From positions 496,001 to 560,000 of the forward strand of contig CAWHNO010000002.1 of assembly GCA_963830725.1 (NCBI GenBank): a stretch of DNA of 64,000 nt, written 5' to 3'. Shown piece by piece: positions 1 through 8,522 of the stretch; position 1 is the stretch's first letter, and every line of letters begins with the position of its first letter. The stretch comes from DASSUW01 sp963830725 (GTDB lineage Bacteria > Actinomycetota > Thermoleophilia > Solirubrobacterales > Solirubrobacteraceae). A program made the translations under genes and the position numbers. A model generated the notes under the pieces. That model was not told the DNA's origin. It made no database searches and worked only from the letters and a program-made list of their open reading frames with translations.

Positions 1-2316
1 GGACGTCGTCCGGCTGCGCCTCGCGCGGCCTGTCCGGCGACGAGGTGACCGAGTTCGTGCGCCGCGCGGCGGGCGGCGAGCAGGGCCTGCCCGAGCTCGC
101 GCGCGCGATCGCCGACATGACGGCGGGCAACCCGTTCCTGGTCTGCGAGCTGTGGCGCGGCCTCGTCGACAGCGGCGCGGTGGAGATCGCCGGCGGCGCC
201 ATCCGGCTCAGCCGTCAGCTCGACGAGCTCGCGACGCCGGAGAGCGTGCGCGAGGTCGTCGGCGCGGCGGCTGGCGCGCCTGCGGCCGGCCACCGCCGAC
301 CTGCTCGAGCTGGCCGCGACCGCCGGCGCCGAGTTCGACCTCGAGGTGCTGCGCGCCGCGTGGCCGAGCACGCGAGCTGCTGCCGCGCTCTGGAGGAGGC
401 GGTCTCGCAGCGGCATGATCGAGGAGCTCCCGTCACGCGGGCTCGCCTACCGGTTCACGCACGAGCTGGTCCGGCGCTCGCTCTACGACGGGCTGACGGC
501 GGTGCGGCGCGCGGAGCTGCACCTGCGCGTCGGCGAGGCGCTCGAGCGCTCGGGCGCTCGCTCCGTCGCCGACCTCGCGCACCACTTCGCGGCGGCCGCG
601 CCGTTCGGCGGCGCGGAGCGCGGCATCGAGTACAACGTGCGCGCCGCCCGGGCGGCGAGCGGCGGCGCTCGACTTACGACGAGGCGGCCGAGCGGCTGCG
701 CGTGGCGCTCGAGCTCGGCATCGAGGATCCGGCCGAGCGCGCCGGGCTGCTGCTCGAGCTCGGGACGGCCCGGCACCGCGCGGGCCGGGCGGTCGACGCG
801 CTGCAGCCGCATTCGCCGAGGCAGCGGAGATCGCCACCGAGCTCGGCGACGCGGAGCTGCTGGCGCAGGCCGCGATCGGCTACGAGGAGGCGTGCTGGCG
901 GCCGGTGATCACCGACGCAGCTCGCGGTCGAGCTGCTCGAGCGCGCGGCGCGCGGCGCTCGGCGAGCGAGCCGTCGCAGCTGCGCGTCGGCGTGCTCGGC
1001 GGCCTCGCGCGCGCGCTCGAGATCCGCGGCGAGCACGCGCGCGGGGCCGCCGTGCGCGACGACGCGATCGCGATGGCGCGGCGGCTCGGCGACCGCGCGC
1101 GCGCTCGCGCGCGTGCTGGTCGGCGAGCTACTGGGATCGCGCGGACGCAGCTCGCCCGAGAAGGTGCTCGCGATGCTCACCGAGGCGCGCGACCTCGCCG
1201 GCGACGCTCGGCGACGTCGACCTGCGGGCGGAGGCGATGAATTGGCGCGTCTGCGCGTTCCTCGCGCTGTTCGACGATGGACTCCGCGCGCCGCGAGGTC
1301 GCCGCGGTGCGCGCGACGGCGGAGCGGACGGCGCAGCCGTTCCACCTCCACGTCGCCGAGCACTGCGGCTCGGCGATCGCGCTGTGCGAGGGCCGGCTGG
1401 CCGACGCCGAGGCGATGGCCCAGCGCTCGCACGAGTGGAGCCGGCTGCTCACCGGCCGCGACGCGTCGGGCGTCTACGGGATCCAGATGTTCGGCCTGCG
1501 GCGCGAGCAGGGCCGCCTCGCCGAGCTCGCGCCGGTGGTCCGGCTGCTGGCCGCCGAGCCGGGGCGCGGCGGCGCCTGGCGGCCGGGCCTGGCCTCGCTG
1601 CTCGCCGAGATCGGGATGGAGGCCGAGGCTCGCCGCGAGCTCGCCGGCATCGCCGCCGACGGGCTCGACGAGTTCCGCGCGTCGCTCTGGCTCGCCGTCG
1701 CTGACGTACCTGACCGATGCCGGCGGCGGCGCTCGGCGACGAGGCGATGGCCGCGTTGCTCTACCCCGAGCTTGCGGCGCACGCGGGCACCAACGTGATG
1801 ATCGGTCACATGGTCGCCTGCTACGGCGCCGCCGACCGCCACCTCGGCATGCTCGCGGCCACGCTCGGCGAGTGGGAGCGCGCCGAGTTGCACTTCGAGC
1901 GCGCGATGACGCTCAACCGGCGGATGGGCGCTCGCACCTGGGTCGCCCACACGGCCTATGAGTACGGCCGCATGCTGTTGCGGCGCGGCCGCGACGGGCG
2001 CGACCGCGCCGAGGAGCTGCTCGGCGAGGCGGACCGGCTCGCCGAGCAGATCGGCATGGCCGCGCTCGCCGGCCGCGTCCGGGCGCTCGGCGCGCCGCGC
2101 GCCGTCCCGGGTCCGCCGGACGGCCTGTCGTTCCGCGAGGTCCAGATCCTCGGCCTCGTCGCCAAGGGGCTGAGCAACCGCGAGATCGGCAGCGCGCTGT
2201 TCATCAGCGAGCACACGGCTGCCAACCACATCCGCAGCATCCTGCGCAAGACGAGCTGCGCCAACCGCACCGAGGCGGCGTCATATGCCCACCGCCATGG
2301 GCTGGTCGAGGCGTAG
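1..2316 (+). pseudogene. LuxR-family (LAL type) ATPase regulator, 5' partial, frame-broken
   Basis: C-terminal three quarters of a large LuxR-type regulator; the start lies outside the window. The first 80 codons match the end of an AAA/STAND ATPase module (segment GNPFLVCELWRGL). The middle is alanine- and arginine-rich TPR-like helices. Residues encoded at about 2127-2307 form a LuxR helix-turn-helix with the typical GLSNREIGSALFISEHTAANH core. The reading frame changes several times between about 260 and 1700 (for example near 265, 412, 665 and 915), each time by one base, and sensible helical sequence resumes in the next frame. From 1717 to the TAG at 2316 it is open. It would bind DNA as a signal-responsive activator; no target is evident. 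I infer an intact gene with consensus errors, but real decay is possible. Confidence 0.75.
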
Positions 2317-2325
2317 GACCGGTGG

Positions 2326-2331
2326 TACGGT
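2326..2331 (+). promoter_or_regulatory. -10 hexamer TACGGT, leaderless DUF4242 gene
   Basis: TACGGT ends 6 nt before the ATG at 2338, and no Shine-Dalgarno sequence fits in that space. Transcription would start at or next to the start codon. Confidence 0.5.
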
Positions 2332-2337
2332 CGGCCC

Positions 2338-2634
2338 ATGCCGCTGTATGTCATCGAGCGTGAGTTCGCCGAGGAGCTCGACCTCACGAGCGAGGACGTC
2401 CGGCTGATCGACGAGATCAACGCCGACGAGGGCGTCCACTGGTTGTTCTCGTTCCTGAGCGCGGACCGGCGCCATACCTACTGCCTCTACGAGGCGCCCT
2501 CCCCGGACGCCATCCGGGCCGCCGCCAAGCGGGCGAACGTGCCGGCCGACGCGATCGTCGAGGTGTCGGGGGCGGCCTCGCCCGAACTCACGCCGCGCCT
2601 GCGCGAGTGGGCCGTGGCGCAGACCGGCGGCTGA
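2338..2634 (+). CDS. DUF4242 domain protein (SCO4226-like)
   Basis: A 98-residue protein covering the whole DUF4242 fold, a small ferredoxin-like alpha/beta domain. It starts MPLYVIEREF and has the family's histidine-containing stretch GVHWLFSFLSADRRHTYC followed by LYEAPSPDAIRAAAKRAN. Streptomyces SCO4226 of this family binds nickel; whether this one does is not shown. It lies 22 bp after the regulator and has its own -10-like hexamer, so it is probably transcribed separately. Function in the cell is unknown. Confidence 0.8.
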   Translation: MPLYVIEREFAEELDLTSEDVRLIDEINADEGVHWLFSFLSADRRHTYCLYEAPSPDAIRAAAKRANVPADAIVEVSGAASPELTPRLREWAVAQTGG

Positions 2635-2808
2635 AGCGCTCAACTCTCTGGGAGCGGGCCGGTCAGCGGCCGACGGCGGCGCCGTCGCGGCGCGGGTCGG
2701 CGGCGCCGGTCAGGCGCCCTCAGGGCCCGCCACGGCCGACAGGCCGGCTCGCCCGATGAGTCTGCGCCGCGTCCGGGTCCTATCTGCCGCGAGGCGGACG
2801 GGTTCCTC
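2635..2808. other. Intergenic stretch with short GC-rich hairpins
   Basis: No convincing gene. It holds small perfect hairpins (GACGGC-GGC-GCCGTC at 2672-2686; GGCGCC-GGTCA-GGCGCC near 2700-2716) that could end the DUF4242 transcript, although neither has a T-run. The last 25 bases encode a few residues that still resemble the missing front of the next gene. Confidence 0.3.
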
Positions 2809-3197
2809 GTGGGCCGGCGGACATTCGTGGACCTGCGCGGCTACTGGCCGAAGCAGACCGACGACCCCACGGGCATCACCGACTACCTCAATCGCGTGCA
2901 GAAGTACGTCGTCTCGTCGACGTTGACCGACCCGGAGTGGGAGAACTCCACGGTGCTCGCCGGCGATCCCGTCAAGGAGGTCCGGGCGCTCAAGCAGCAG
3001 CCGGGCCAGGACATCGTGGTGACCGGGAGCATCACGCTGTGCCACACCCTGATCGAGGCCGGCCTGGTCGACGAGTACCGGCTCTTCGTCTATCCCGTCG
3101 TGCAGGGCCGCGGCCGTCGGTTGTTCCCGGATGGGTTCGAGTGCGCCGCGCCTGCAGGCTCCTCGACGCCAAGGCCTTCCGAAGCGGCATCACGTGA
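2809..3197 (+). pseudogene. RibD C-terminal / dihydrofolate-reductase-like protein, truncated remnant
   Basis: From the GTG at 2809 the protein reads GRRTFVDLRGYWPKQTDDP, then YLNRVQKYVVSSTL and DIVVTGSITLCHTLIEAGLVDEYRLFVYPVV, which is the RibD_C/DHFR-like fold seen in many actinobacterial dihydrofolate reductase family proteins. Such proteins normally begin about 55 residues earlier with an MRK(V/L) strand and the NADPH-binding start; that part is absent upstream. Near 3150 the frame shifts by one and the family's C-terminal segment LLDAKAFRSGIT continues to a TGA at 3197. Loss of the front end cannot be a single-base error, so this looks like true decay. Confidence 0.75.
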
Positions 3198-3290
3198 CTC
3201 GCGATACGCCGCAGGCTCGAGTAGATCGGCTGCCGCGAAGCAGCGGATGTTGCGCGTGCCCGGTGCGCGCAGGCCGCGGCGATCCGCGAC

Positions 3291-3335
3291 CTCCCGGGGC
3301 GCTCGAGCGCGAGCTTGCGAGCGCTGCCCCGGGAG
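3291..3335. repeat. Palindromic hairpin with loop GAGCTTGCGA (also possible bidirectional terminator)
   Basis: Outer arms CTCCCGGGGC and GCCCCGGGAG, then an inner stem AGCGC/GCGCT closing the ten-base loop GAGCTTGCGA at 3311-3320. It lies between two converging transcripts (the DHFR-like remnant and sufD), where a terminator is expected, but there is no T-run. The identical loop recurs at 27950-27959 on a different stem. Confidence 0.55.
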
Positions 3336-3378
3336 GGCATGACGCGGCCCGGCCCCAGCCACACCCGCGTAACGAACG

Positions 3379-4566
3379 TCAGTCCAGGATGCGCGACAGC
3401 CGGCGTTCCAGGGCGCCCGACATCGCCTCGCGGATCGGGCCCTCCTCGAAGCGCTCGACCAGCTCCTGCATGAAGCCCTCGATCACCATCCGCGTCGCCA
3501 CCGGCTCGCCCAGCCCGCGGGCGCGCAGGTAGAAGAGCTGCTCCTTGTCGATCTGCGCGATCGCCGCCGCGTGCGTGCAGCGGACGTCGTTGGCGAGGAT
3601 CTCCAGGCCCGGGATGGCGTCGGCGTGGGCGCGCTTGGAGAGCAGCAGGTTGCGGCACTCCTGGAAGGCGTCGGTCTGCTGCGCGCCCGGGTCGACCTTG
3701 ATGACGCCGCGCCAGACCGCGTGGGAGCGGTCGGCGATGATGCCGCGGAACGCGAGGTCCGACGTCGTGTTGGGCGCGCCGTGCTCCTGCGTGGTGTCGA
3801 AGTCGACGTGCTGGCGGCCGTGCGGCGCGTAGGCGCCGGTGACCTTGCCCTGGGCGCCCTCGCCGGCCAGCAGCGTCTCGGTGCGCACGCGCCCGTTCGC
3901 GCCGCCGAAGCCGACGACCACCCAGTCGAGCGAGCCGTCGCGCGCCACCTCGGCGCGCTGGGCGCCGAAGATCCACGACTTCTCGTTCAGGTCCTGTCCG
4001 CAGACGTAGCGCAACCGCGCGTTCTGGCCCACGACCAGCTCGACCACGGTGTTGAGGAGCGTCTCGGACTCATCGTAGCCGGACAGGTACTGCTCCCACA
4101 CCTCGGCCTCGGCGCCCTCCTCGAGCACGATCAGCACGCGCCGCTGCAGCGCGGTGCCGGTGGCGGCGGTGACGGCGGTCAGGAGGATCGGATCCTCCAC
4201 GCGCACGCCGCGGGGGATCCAGACGAAGGCCCCGCCCTCCCAGGACTCCTCGTTCCAGCGCGTGAAGACGTCGTCGGCCGCGACCACGCGGCCCAGATGC
4301 GGGTCAACGAGCTCCGGATGGCGCTCCCGCGCCACCGACAGCGGGAGCACCACGGGGCCGTCCTCGACCGCCACGCCCTCCGACACCGCGTCGTCGACCT
4401 GGTCCAGGCGCGTGGTCTCGAAGGTGAACAGGCCCTCGGGGACATCGTCCAGAGAGCCGCCCTCGGGCGCGCTGAAGGCCGACAGGTCGAGCCGGCTCAG
4501 ATCCGTGAACTCCCAGCCTGGCCGGCCCTTGAAGGTCGGGAGCTCGAGCGCCGTGACCTCAGCCAA
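3379..4566 (-). CDS. sufD: Fe-S cluster assembly scaffold subunit SufD
   Basis: A 395-residue SufD: it forms the SufBC2D scaffold that builds Fe-S clusters in the cytoplasm. The N-terminal half is the divergent part (FKGRPGWEFTDLSRL); the C-terminal half is the conserved right-handed beta-helix with HVDFDTTQEHGAPNTTSDLAFRG and the FeS-protein signature CRNLLLSKRAHADAIPGLEI. Length is normal. The start overlaps the sufB stop by 8 bp, so translation is coupled. The order on the minus strand is Rieske ferredoxin, sufB, sufD, with no sufC, sufS or sufU here; those lie 23 kb away. Confidence 0.93.
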   Translation of the reverse strand: MAEVTALELPTFKGRPGWEFTDLSRLDLSAFSAPEGGSLDDVPEGLFTFETTRLDQVDDAVSEGVAVEDGPVVLPLSVARERHPELVDPHLGRVVAADDVFTRWNEESWEGGAFVWIPRGVRVEDPILLTAVTAATGTALQRRVLIVLEEGAEAEVWEQYLSGYDESETLLNTVVELVVGQNARLRYVCGQDLNEKSWIFGAQRAEVARDGSLDWVVVGFGGANGRVRTETLLAGEGAQGKVTGAYAPHGRQHVDFDTTQEHGAPNTTSDLAFRGIIADRSHAVWRGVIKVDPGAQQTDAFQECRNLLLSKRAHADAIPGLEILANDVRCTHAAAIAQIDKEQLFYLRARGLGEPVATRMVIEGFMQELVERFEEGPIREAMSGALERRLSRILD

Positions 4567-5995
4567 TGGAGCCCTCCATCTGGAGCTCGATCAGGCGGTT
4601 CATCTCGACCGCGTACTCCATCGGGAGCTCCTTGACGATCGGCTCGATGAAGCCGTTCACGATCAGCTTGCCGGCCTCCTCCTCGGAGATCCCGCGCGCC
4701 ATCAGGTAGAACAGCTGCTCCTCGCCGATCTTGGAGACGGAGGCCTCGTGGCCGACGTCGACGTCGTCCTCGCCGATCCGGATCGTCGGGTAGGTGTCCG
4801 AGCGCGAGTGCTCGTCCAGCAGCAGCGCGTCGCAGACCACCTTCGAGCGCGATCCGTGGGCGCCCTTGGCGACCTCGAGCAGGCCGCGGTAGGAGCCGCG
4901 CCCGCCGTCCTTGGAGATCGACTTGGCGAAGATGTTCGAGGTCGTGTTCGGCGCCACGTGGTAGATCTTGGCGCCGGCGTCCTGGTGCTGGCCCTTGCCG
5001 GCGAAGGCGATCGAGAGCACCTCGCCGTGCGCCCGCTCGCCCATCAGGTAGACGCTCGGGTACTTCATCGTGAGCTTGGAGCCGAGGTTGCAGTCGACCC
5101 ACTCGACGGTTGCGTCGGTCTGCGCGACCGCGCGCTTGGTCACGAGGTTGTAGACGTTCTGCGACCAGTTCTGGACGGTCGTGTAGCGGATCCGCGCGCC
5201 CGGCTTTGCGATCAGCTCGACGACCGCGGAGTGCAGCGAGTCGGTCGTCCAGACCGGGGCGGTGCAGCCCTCGACGTAGTGCACGTAGGAGCCCTCGTCG
5301 GCGATGATCAGCGTCCGCTCGAACTGGCCCATGTTCTCGGTGTTGATGCGGAAGTAGGCCTGGAGCGGCATCTCGACGTGGACGCCCGGGGGCACGTAGA
5401 CGAACGAGCCGCCCGACCAGACGGCGCTGTTCAGCGCGGCCAGCTTGTTGTCGTTCGGCGGGATGATCGTGGCGAAGTGCTCGCGCACGAGGTCCTCGTG
5501 CTCGCGCAGGCCGGAGTCCATGTCCATGAACACGATGCCCTGCTTCTCGAGGTCCTCGCGGACCTGGTGGTAGACGACCTCGGACTCGTACTGGGCGCCG
5601 ACGCCCGAGAGGAACTTGCGCTCGGCCTCGGGGATGCCGAGCCGGTCGAAGGTCTTCTTGATGTCCTCGGGGACGTCGTCCCACGTCTTCGACGACTTCT
5701 CGGAGGCGCGGACGAAGTAGTGGATGTTGTCGTAGTCGACCTCGGCCAGCATCGGCGAGCCCCAGGTGGGCTGCGGGCGGCTGAGGAAGTGCTCGAGCGC
5801 CTTCAGGCGGAACTCGCGCATCCACTGCGGCTCGTTCTTGAACTCGGAGATCTGCTGCACGAGCTCGCGGGAGAGACCCTTGGGCGACTTGAAGGCGTAT
5901 TCGCTCTCGGGGTCGTGGAAGCCGAACTTCTCCTTGTAGTCAGCGTTGATGCCGACCAGCCCCTGCTGCTCGGCGATCACCTCAGGCGTAGCCAT
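4559..5995 (-). CDS. sufB: Fe-S cluster assembly scaffold subunit SufB
   Basis: A 478-residue SufB, the typical length. Conserved landmarks are FVYVPPGVHVEMPLQAYFRI in the middle, the beta-helix segment KGQHQDAGAKIYHVAPNTTS, and SKVVCDALLLDEHSRSDT containing the cysteine that in E. coli SufB takes part in nascent cluster assembly. With SufD and the ABC ATPase SufC it forms the scaffold for 2Fe-2S/4Fe-4S assembly. It starts 3 bp after the upstream Rieske gene and overlaps sufD, so the three form one operon. Confidence 0.95.
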   Translation of the reverse strand: MATPEVIAEQQGLVGINADYKEKFGFHDPESEYAFKSPKGLSRELVQQISEFKNEPQWMREFRLKALEHFLSRPQPTWGSPMLAEVDYDNIHYFVRASEKSSKTWDDVPEDIKKTFDRLGIPEAERKFLSGVGAQYESEVVYHQVREDLEKQGIVFMDMDSGLREHEDLVREHFATIIPPNDNKLAALNSAVWSGGSFVYVPPGVHVEMPLQAYFRINTENMGQFERTLIIADEGSYVHYVEGCTAPVWTTDSLHSAVVELIAKPGARIRYTTVQNWSQNVYNLVTKRAVAQTDATVEWVDCNLGSKLTMKYPSVYLMGERAHGEVLSIAFAGKGQHQDAGAKIYHVAPNTTSNIFAKSISKDGGRGSYRGLLEVAKGAHGSRSKVVCDALLLDEHSRSDTYPTIRIGEDDVDVGHEASVSKIGEEQLFYLMARGISEEEAGKLIVNGFIEPIVKELPMEYAVEMNRLIELQMEGSIG

Positions 5996-5998
5996 GAG

Positions 5999-6319
5999 TC
6001 AGTCGACCTCCACTTTGATCAGGCCCCCCTCGACCGTCACCGCGAAGGTGTCGATCGGGACGTAGGCAGGCAGGTTGAGGGGCTTCCCGGTCCGCAGGTC
6101 GAACACCGATCCGTGCCGCGGGCACTCCACGGTACAGGTCTCGTCGTCGACGTCGCCCTCCATCAGGTCGCCGTCGTCGTGCGAGCAGCGGTCCTCGATG
6201 GCGAGGATGTCGCCGGCGCAGTTGACGACGCCGATCTCGAGCTCCTCCCACGTGACGACGCGCTTGGCGCCGGGGGGAAGTTCGTCGACAGGGCATATCT
6301 CCACAAAAGTCCGACTCAC
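5999..6319 (-). CDS. Rieske-type 2Fe-2S ferredoxin of the suf operon
   Basis: A 106-residue protein with one Rieske domain: the ligand pairs are RCSHDDGD and ECPRHGSVFDLRTG, giving C-x-H and C-x2-H. It resembles the ferredoxin subunit of non-heme iron oxygenases, and a Rieske ferredoxin is often found next to actinobacterial sufB/sufD. It could supply electrons to the SUF machinery, which is an inference. The GTG start is chosen because the -10-like hexamer TAAAAC (6327-6332, minus strand) ends 7 nt before it. It heads the sufB-sufD operon. Confidence 0.85.
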   Translation of the reverse strand: MSRTFVEICPVDELPPGAKRVVTWEELEIGVVNCAGDILAIEDRCSHDDGDLMEGDVDDETCTVECPRHGSVFDLRTGKPLNLPAYVPIDTFAVTVEGGLIKVEVD

Positions 6320-6326
6320 GGGGTCG

Positions 6327-6337
6327 GTTTTAGTCTA
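6327..6337 (-). promoter_or_regulatory. Likely -10 region of the Rieske-sufB-sufD operon
   Basis: On the minus strand this A/T-rich patch offers overlapping hexamers TAGACT and TAAAAC, 12 and 7 nt before the GTG start. No palindrome like the one before the Rrf2 gene at 32.2 kb is seen. Confidence 0.4.
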
Positions 6338-6364
6338 GCGGCCGGGCGGGTAGGCGGACGAGCG

Positions 6365-7675
6365 ATGACACCGTTCGAGGAGGCCACGGTTCCGCTCTCG
6401 GAGCGCGATCTCGCGCGCCTGCAGGCGGCCGCGTGCTCGCGGGTCGAGCGGGCCGGGCTGCTGCACCGTCCTGGCAAGGGACGGACCTCGTTCCCGCTCG
6501 ATCCCGTGCCGCGCGTCCTGCCGGGCGCCGAATGGGACGAGCTCGAGCTCGGGCTCGGGCAGCGCGTGACGGCGCTCAACGCCTTCGTCGCCGACGCCTA
6601 CGGCGAGCGGCGGATCGTGCAGGAGGGCGTCGTGCCCGCGCGCGTGATCGAGACCGCGGAGCAGTACGAGCCGCAGATGGTCGGCGTCGAGCCGCCGGGC
6701 GGCCTCTGGGTCGGCATCGCGGGCCTCGACCTCGTTCGCGACCCGTCCGGCGAGTTCCTCGTGCTCGAGGACAACCTCAAGACGCCGAGCGGGTTCGGCT
6801 ACGCGGCGGCGGCGCGCGATGCGGTCGCCGGGGCGCTCGAGCTGACGGACGGCGACCGGCCACGCGGCTACGACGAGGTGCCGGAGCTGCTGGCCGGCGC
6901 CCTGCGCGCCGCCGCGGCGGGCGACGGCGATCCCTACCTGATCGTGCTCAGCGAAGGACCCGACAACGGCGCCTACTGGGAGCACTCATGGGCGGCGCAG
7001 CGGCTCGGCCTGGCGCTCGTCAAGCCCGAGGAGCTGGAGCTCGACGGCGACCGGCTGCTCCACGGCTCCCGCCGCGTCGACGGCATCTACCGGCGCACGG
7101 ACGCCGACGTGCTCCACACCGAGGTCGGCACGCTGCTGGCGCCGGCGGTCGGCGCCGGCACGGTCGGCCTGGTGAACGCGTTCGGCACGGGCGTGGGCGA
7201 CGACAAGCTCACGCACGCCTATGTCGAGGACATGATCCGCTTCTATCTGGGGGAGGAGCCCCGTGTGCGTTCGGTCCAGACGCTCGACCTCGCGCGCCGC
7301 GACCACCTCGAGCACGCGCTCGACCGCTTCGACGAGCTCGTGATCAAGACGCGTGCCTCGCAGGGCGGCGTCGGCGTGGTCGTCTGCCCGCACGCCGAGC
7401 CCGCGGAGGTGGACGAGCTGCGCGAACGCGTGCGAGAGCGCCCCGAGCAGTGGGTGGCCCAGCCGCTGGTCGACCTCTCGACCCACGCGACGCTCGTCGA
7501 CGGCGCGCTGTCGCCGCGGCACGTGGACCTGCGACCGTTCGTGTTCATGCACGGCCCCGACCAGCCGCGCGTGATGCCGGGCGGCCTCACGCGCTACGCC
7601 GCCGAGGAGGGCGCGGTGGTCGTCAACTCGACCCAGAACGGCGGGTTCAAGGACACATGGGTGCTCGCCCGCTGA
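6365..7675 (+). CDS. Circularly permuted ATP-grasp type-2 family protein
   Basis: A 436-residue protein of the DUF404/DUF407 circularly permuted ATP-grasp family. Landmarks are RTSFPLDPVPRVLP, YGERRIVQEGVVP, the nucleotide-site segment FLVLEDNLKTPSGFGYA, ILSEGPDNGAYWEH, and near the end VIKTRASQGGVGVV and NSTQNGGFKDTW. Such enzymes ligate a carboxylate to an amine using ATP in mostly uncharacterised peptide or metabolite pathways. It overlaps the next gene by 19 bp; that gene encodes a gamma-glutamyl hydrolase-like protein, and a GCS2 ligase follows. The usual alpha-E and transglutaminase partners of this family are missing. Substrate unknown. Confidence 0.88.
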   Translation: MTPFEEATVPLSERDLARLQAAACSRVERAGLLHRPGKGRTSFPLDPVPRVLPGAEWDELELGLGQRVTALNAFVADAYGERRIVQEGVVPARVIETAEQYEPQMVGVEPPGGLWVGIAGLDLVRDPSGEFLVLEDNLKTPSGFGYAAAARDAVAGALELTDGDRPRGYDEVPELLAGALRAAAAGDGDPYLIVLSEGPDNGAYWEHSWAAQRLGLALVKPEELELDGDRLLHGSRRVDGIYRRTDADVLHTEVGTLLAPAVGAGTVGLVNAFGTGVGDDKLTHAYVEDMIRFYLGEEPRVRSVQTLDLARRDHLEHALDRFDELVIKTRASQGGVGVVVCPHAEPAEVDELRERVRERPEQWVAQPLVDLSTHATLVDGALSPRHVDLRPFVFMHGPDQPRVMPGGLTRYAAEEGAVVVNSTQNGGFKDTWVLAR

Positions 7676-8421
7676 TCGGCGTCACGACCTCGGAGGTGCG
7701 GCGCAAGAAGGACGCCAAGCCGCTCCCGCAGGGTGACCTGCAACAGCCCGAGCTGGCGCTCGGCGTGGTCTACGCGCGCGCGGTCGAGCAGGCCGGCGGC
7801 CTGCCGGTCGTGCTGGCTCCGGTCGAGGACGAAGCGGTGACGCCGCTGGTCGAGCATCTCGCCGGCGTCTGCGTGTCCGGCGGCCCGGACCTGGACCCCG
7901 CGACCTACGGCGCCGAACCGCACCCGCGCCTGGGTCCCGTGGAGCCGGAGCTCGACGCCTTCGAGCTCGCCGTGGTCCGCCGCGCGGACGAGCGCGGGAT
8001 CCCCGTGCTCGGCATCTGCCGCGGCTGCCAGGTCCTCAACGTGGCGCGCGGCGGCACGCTGCACCAGCACGTGCCGGATGTCTCGGACGGCTCGGTCGCC
8101 CACCGCCAGACCGCGTCCGGGCGCGAGACGTCGCACGACATCAGGATCGAGGCCGATTCGCGCCTGGCGGAGATCGTCGGCCCGGAGGACCTGGACGTGA
8201 ACGCCTTCCACCACCAGGCCGTCGAGCGGCTGGGTCGCGGCCTGCGCGCCGTGGCGTGGGCGGACGACGGGATCGTCGAGGGCATCGAGGGCGACGGCGA
8301 GGCGCTCTACCTCGGCGTGCAGTGGCACGTCGAGACGCTCGTGCACCTCCCGCGCCACGCGCGGGTGTTCGAGGCGTTGATGGACGCCGCGTCCGGTGCG
8401 CGCGAGCGCCGCGCCGCGTAG
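7657..8421 (+). CDS. Gamma-glutamyl-gamma-aminobutyrate hydrolase family protein (peptidase C26)
   Basis: A 254-residue class-I glutamine-amidotransferase fold of the PuuD/C26 type. The nucleophile elbow is LGICRGCQVLN, preceded by GVCVSGGPDLDPATYG; the catalytic His-Glu pair is in GVQWHVETL. These enzymes cleave gamma-glutamyl amides. The ATG at 7657 lies inside the ATP-grasp gene and reads MGARPLIGVTT, matching the family's N-terminal strand. Tight overlap with an ATP-grasp ligase and a following GCS2 ligase suggests a small pathway that makes and trims a gamma-glutamyl conjugate; that is an inference. Confidence 0.88.
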   Translation: MGARPLIGVTTSEVRRKKDAKPLPQGDLQQPELALGVVYARAVEQAGGLPVVLAPVEDEAVTPLVEHLAGVCVSGGPDLDPATYGAEPHPRLGPVEPELDAFELAVVRRADERGIPVLGICRGCQVLNVARGGTLHQHVPDVSDGSVAHRQTASGRETSHDIRIEADSRLAEIVGPEDLDVNAFHHQAVERLGRGLRAVAWADDGIVEGIEGDGEALYLGVQWHVETLVHLPRHARVFEALMDAASGARERRAA

Positions 8422-8522
8422 GCGTGACGCTGCTCGGGTAGGACTTCGACCAGGGGGCGATCATCGGTCGCCCCGGCTTGTACTCGGAGGCCCAGGCGGC
8501 TCGGCGCCTGGGAGGGAAGGCT

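Noticed and set aside
3571..7675. Long plus-strand open frames opposite sufB, sufD and the Rieske gene
   Set aside because: They are shadows of high-GC genes: composition is His/Arg/Leu/Val-rich without motifs, and sufB, sufD and the ferredoxin on the other strand are unmistakable. Only the part from 6365 is a real gene.
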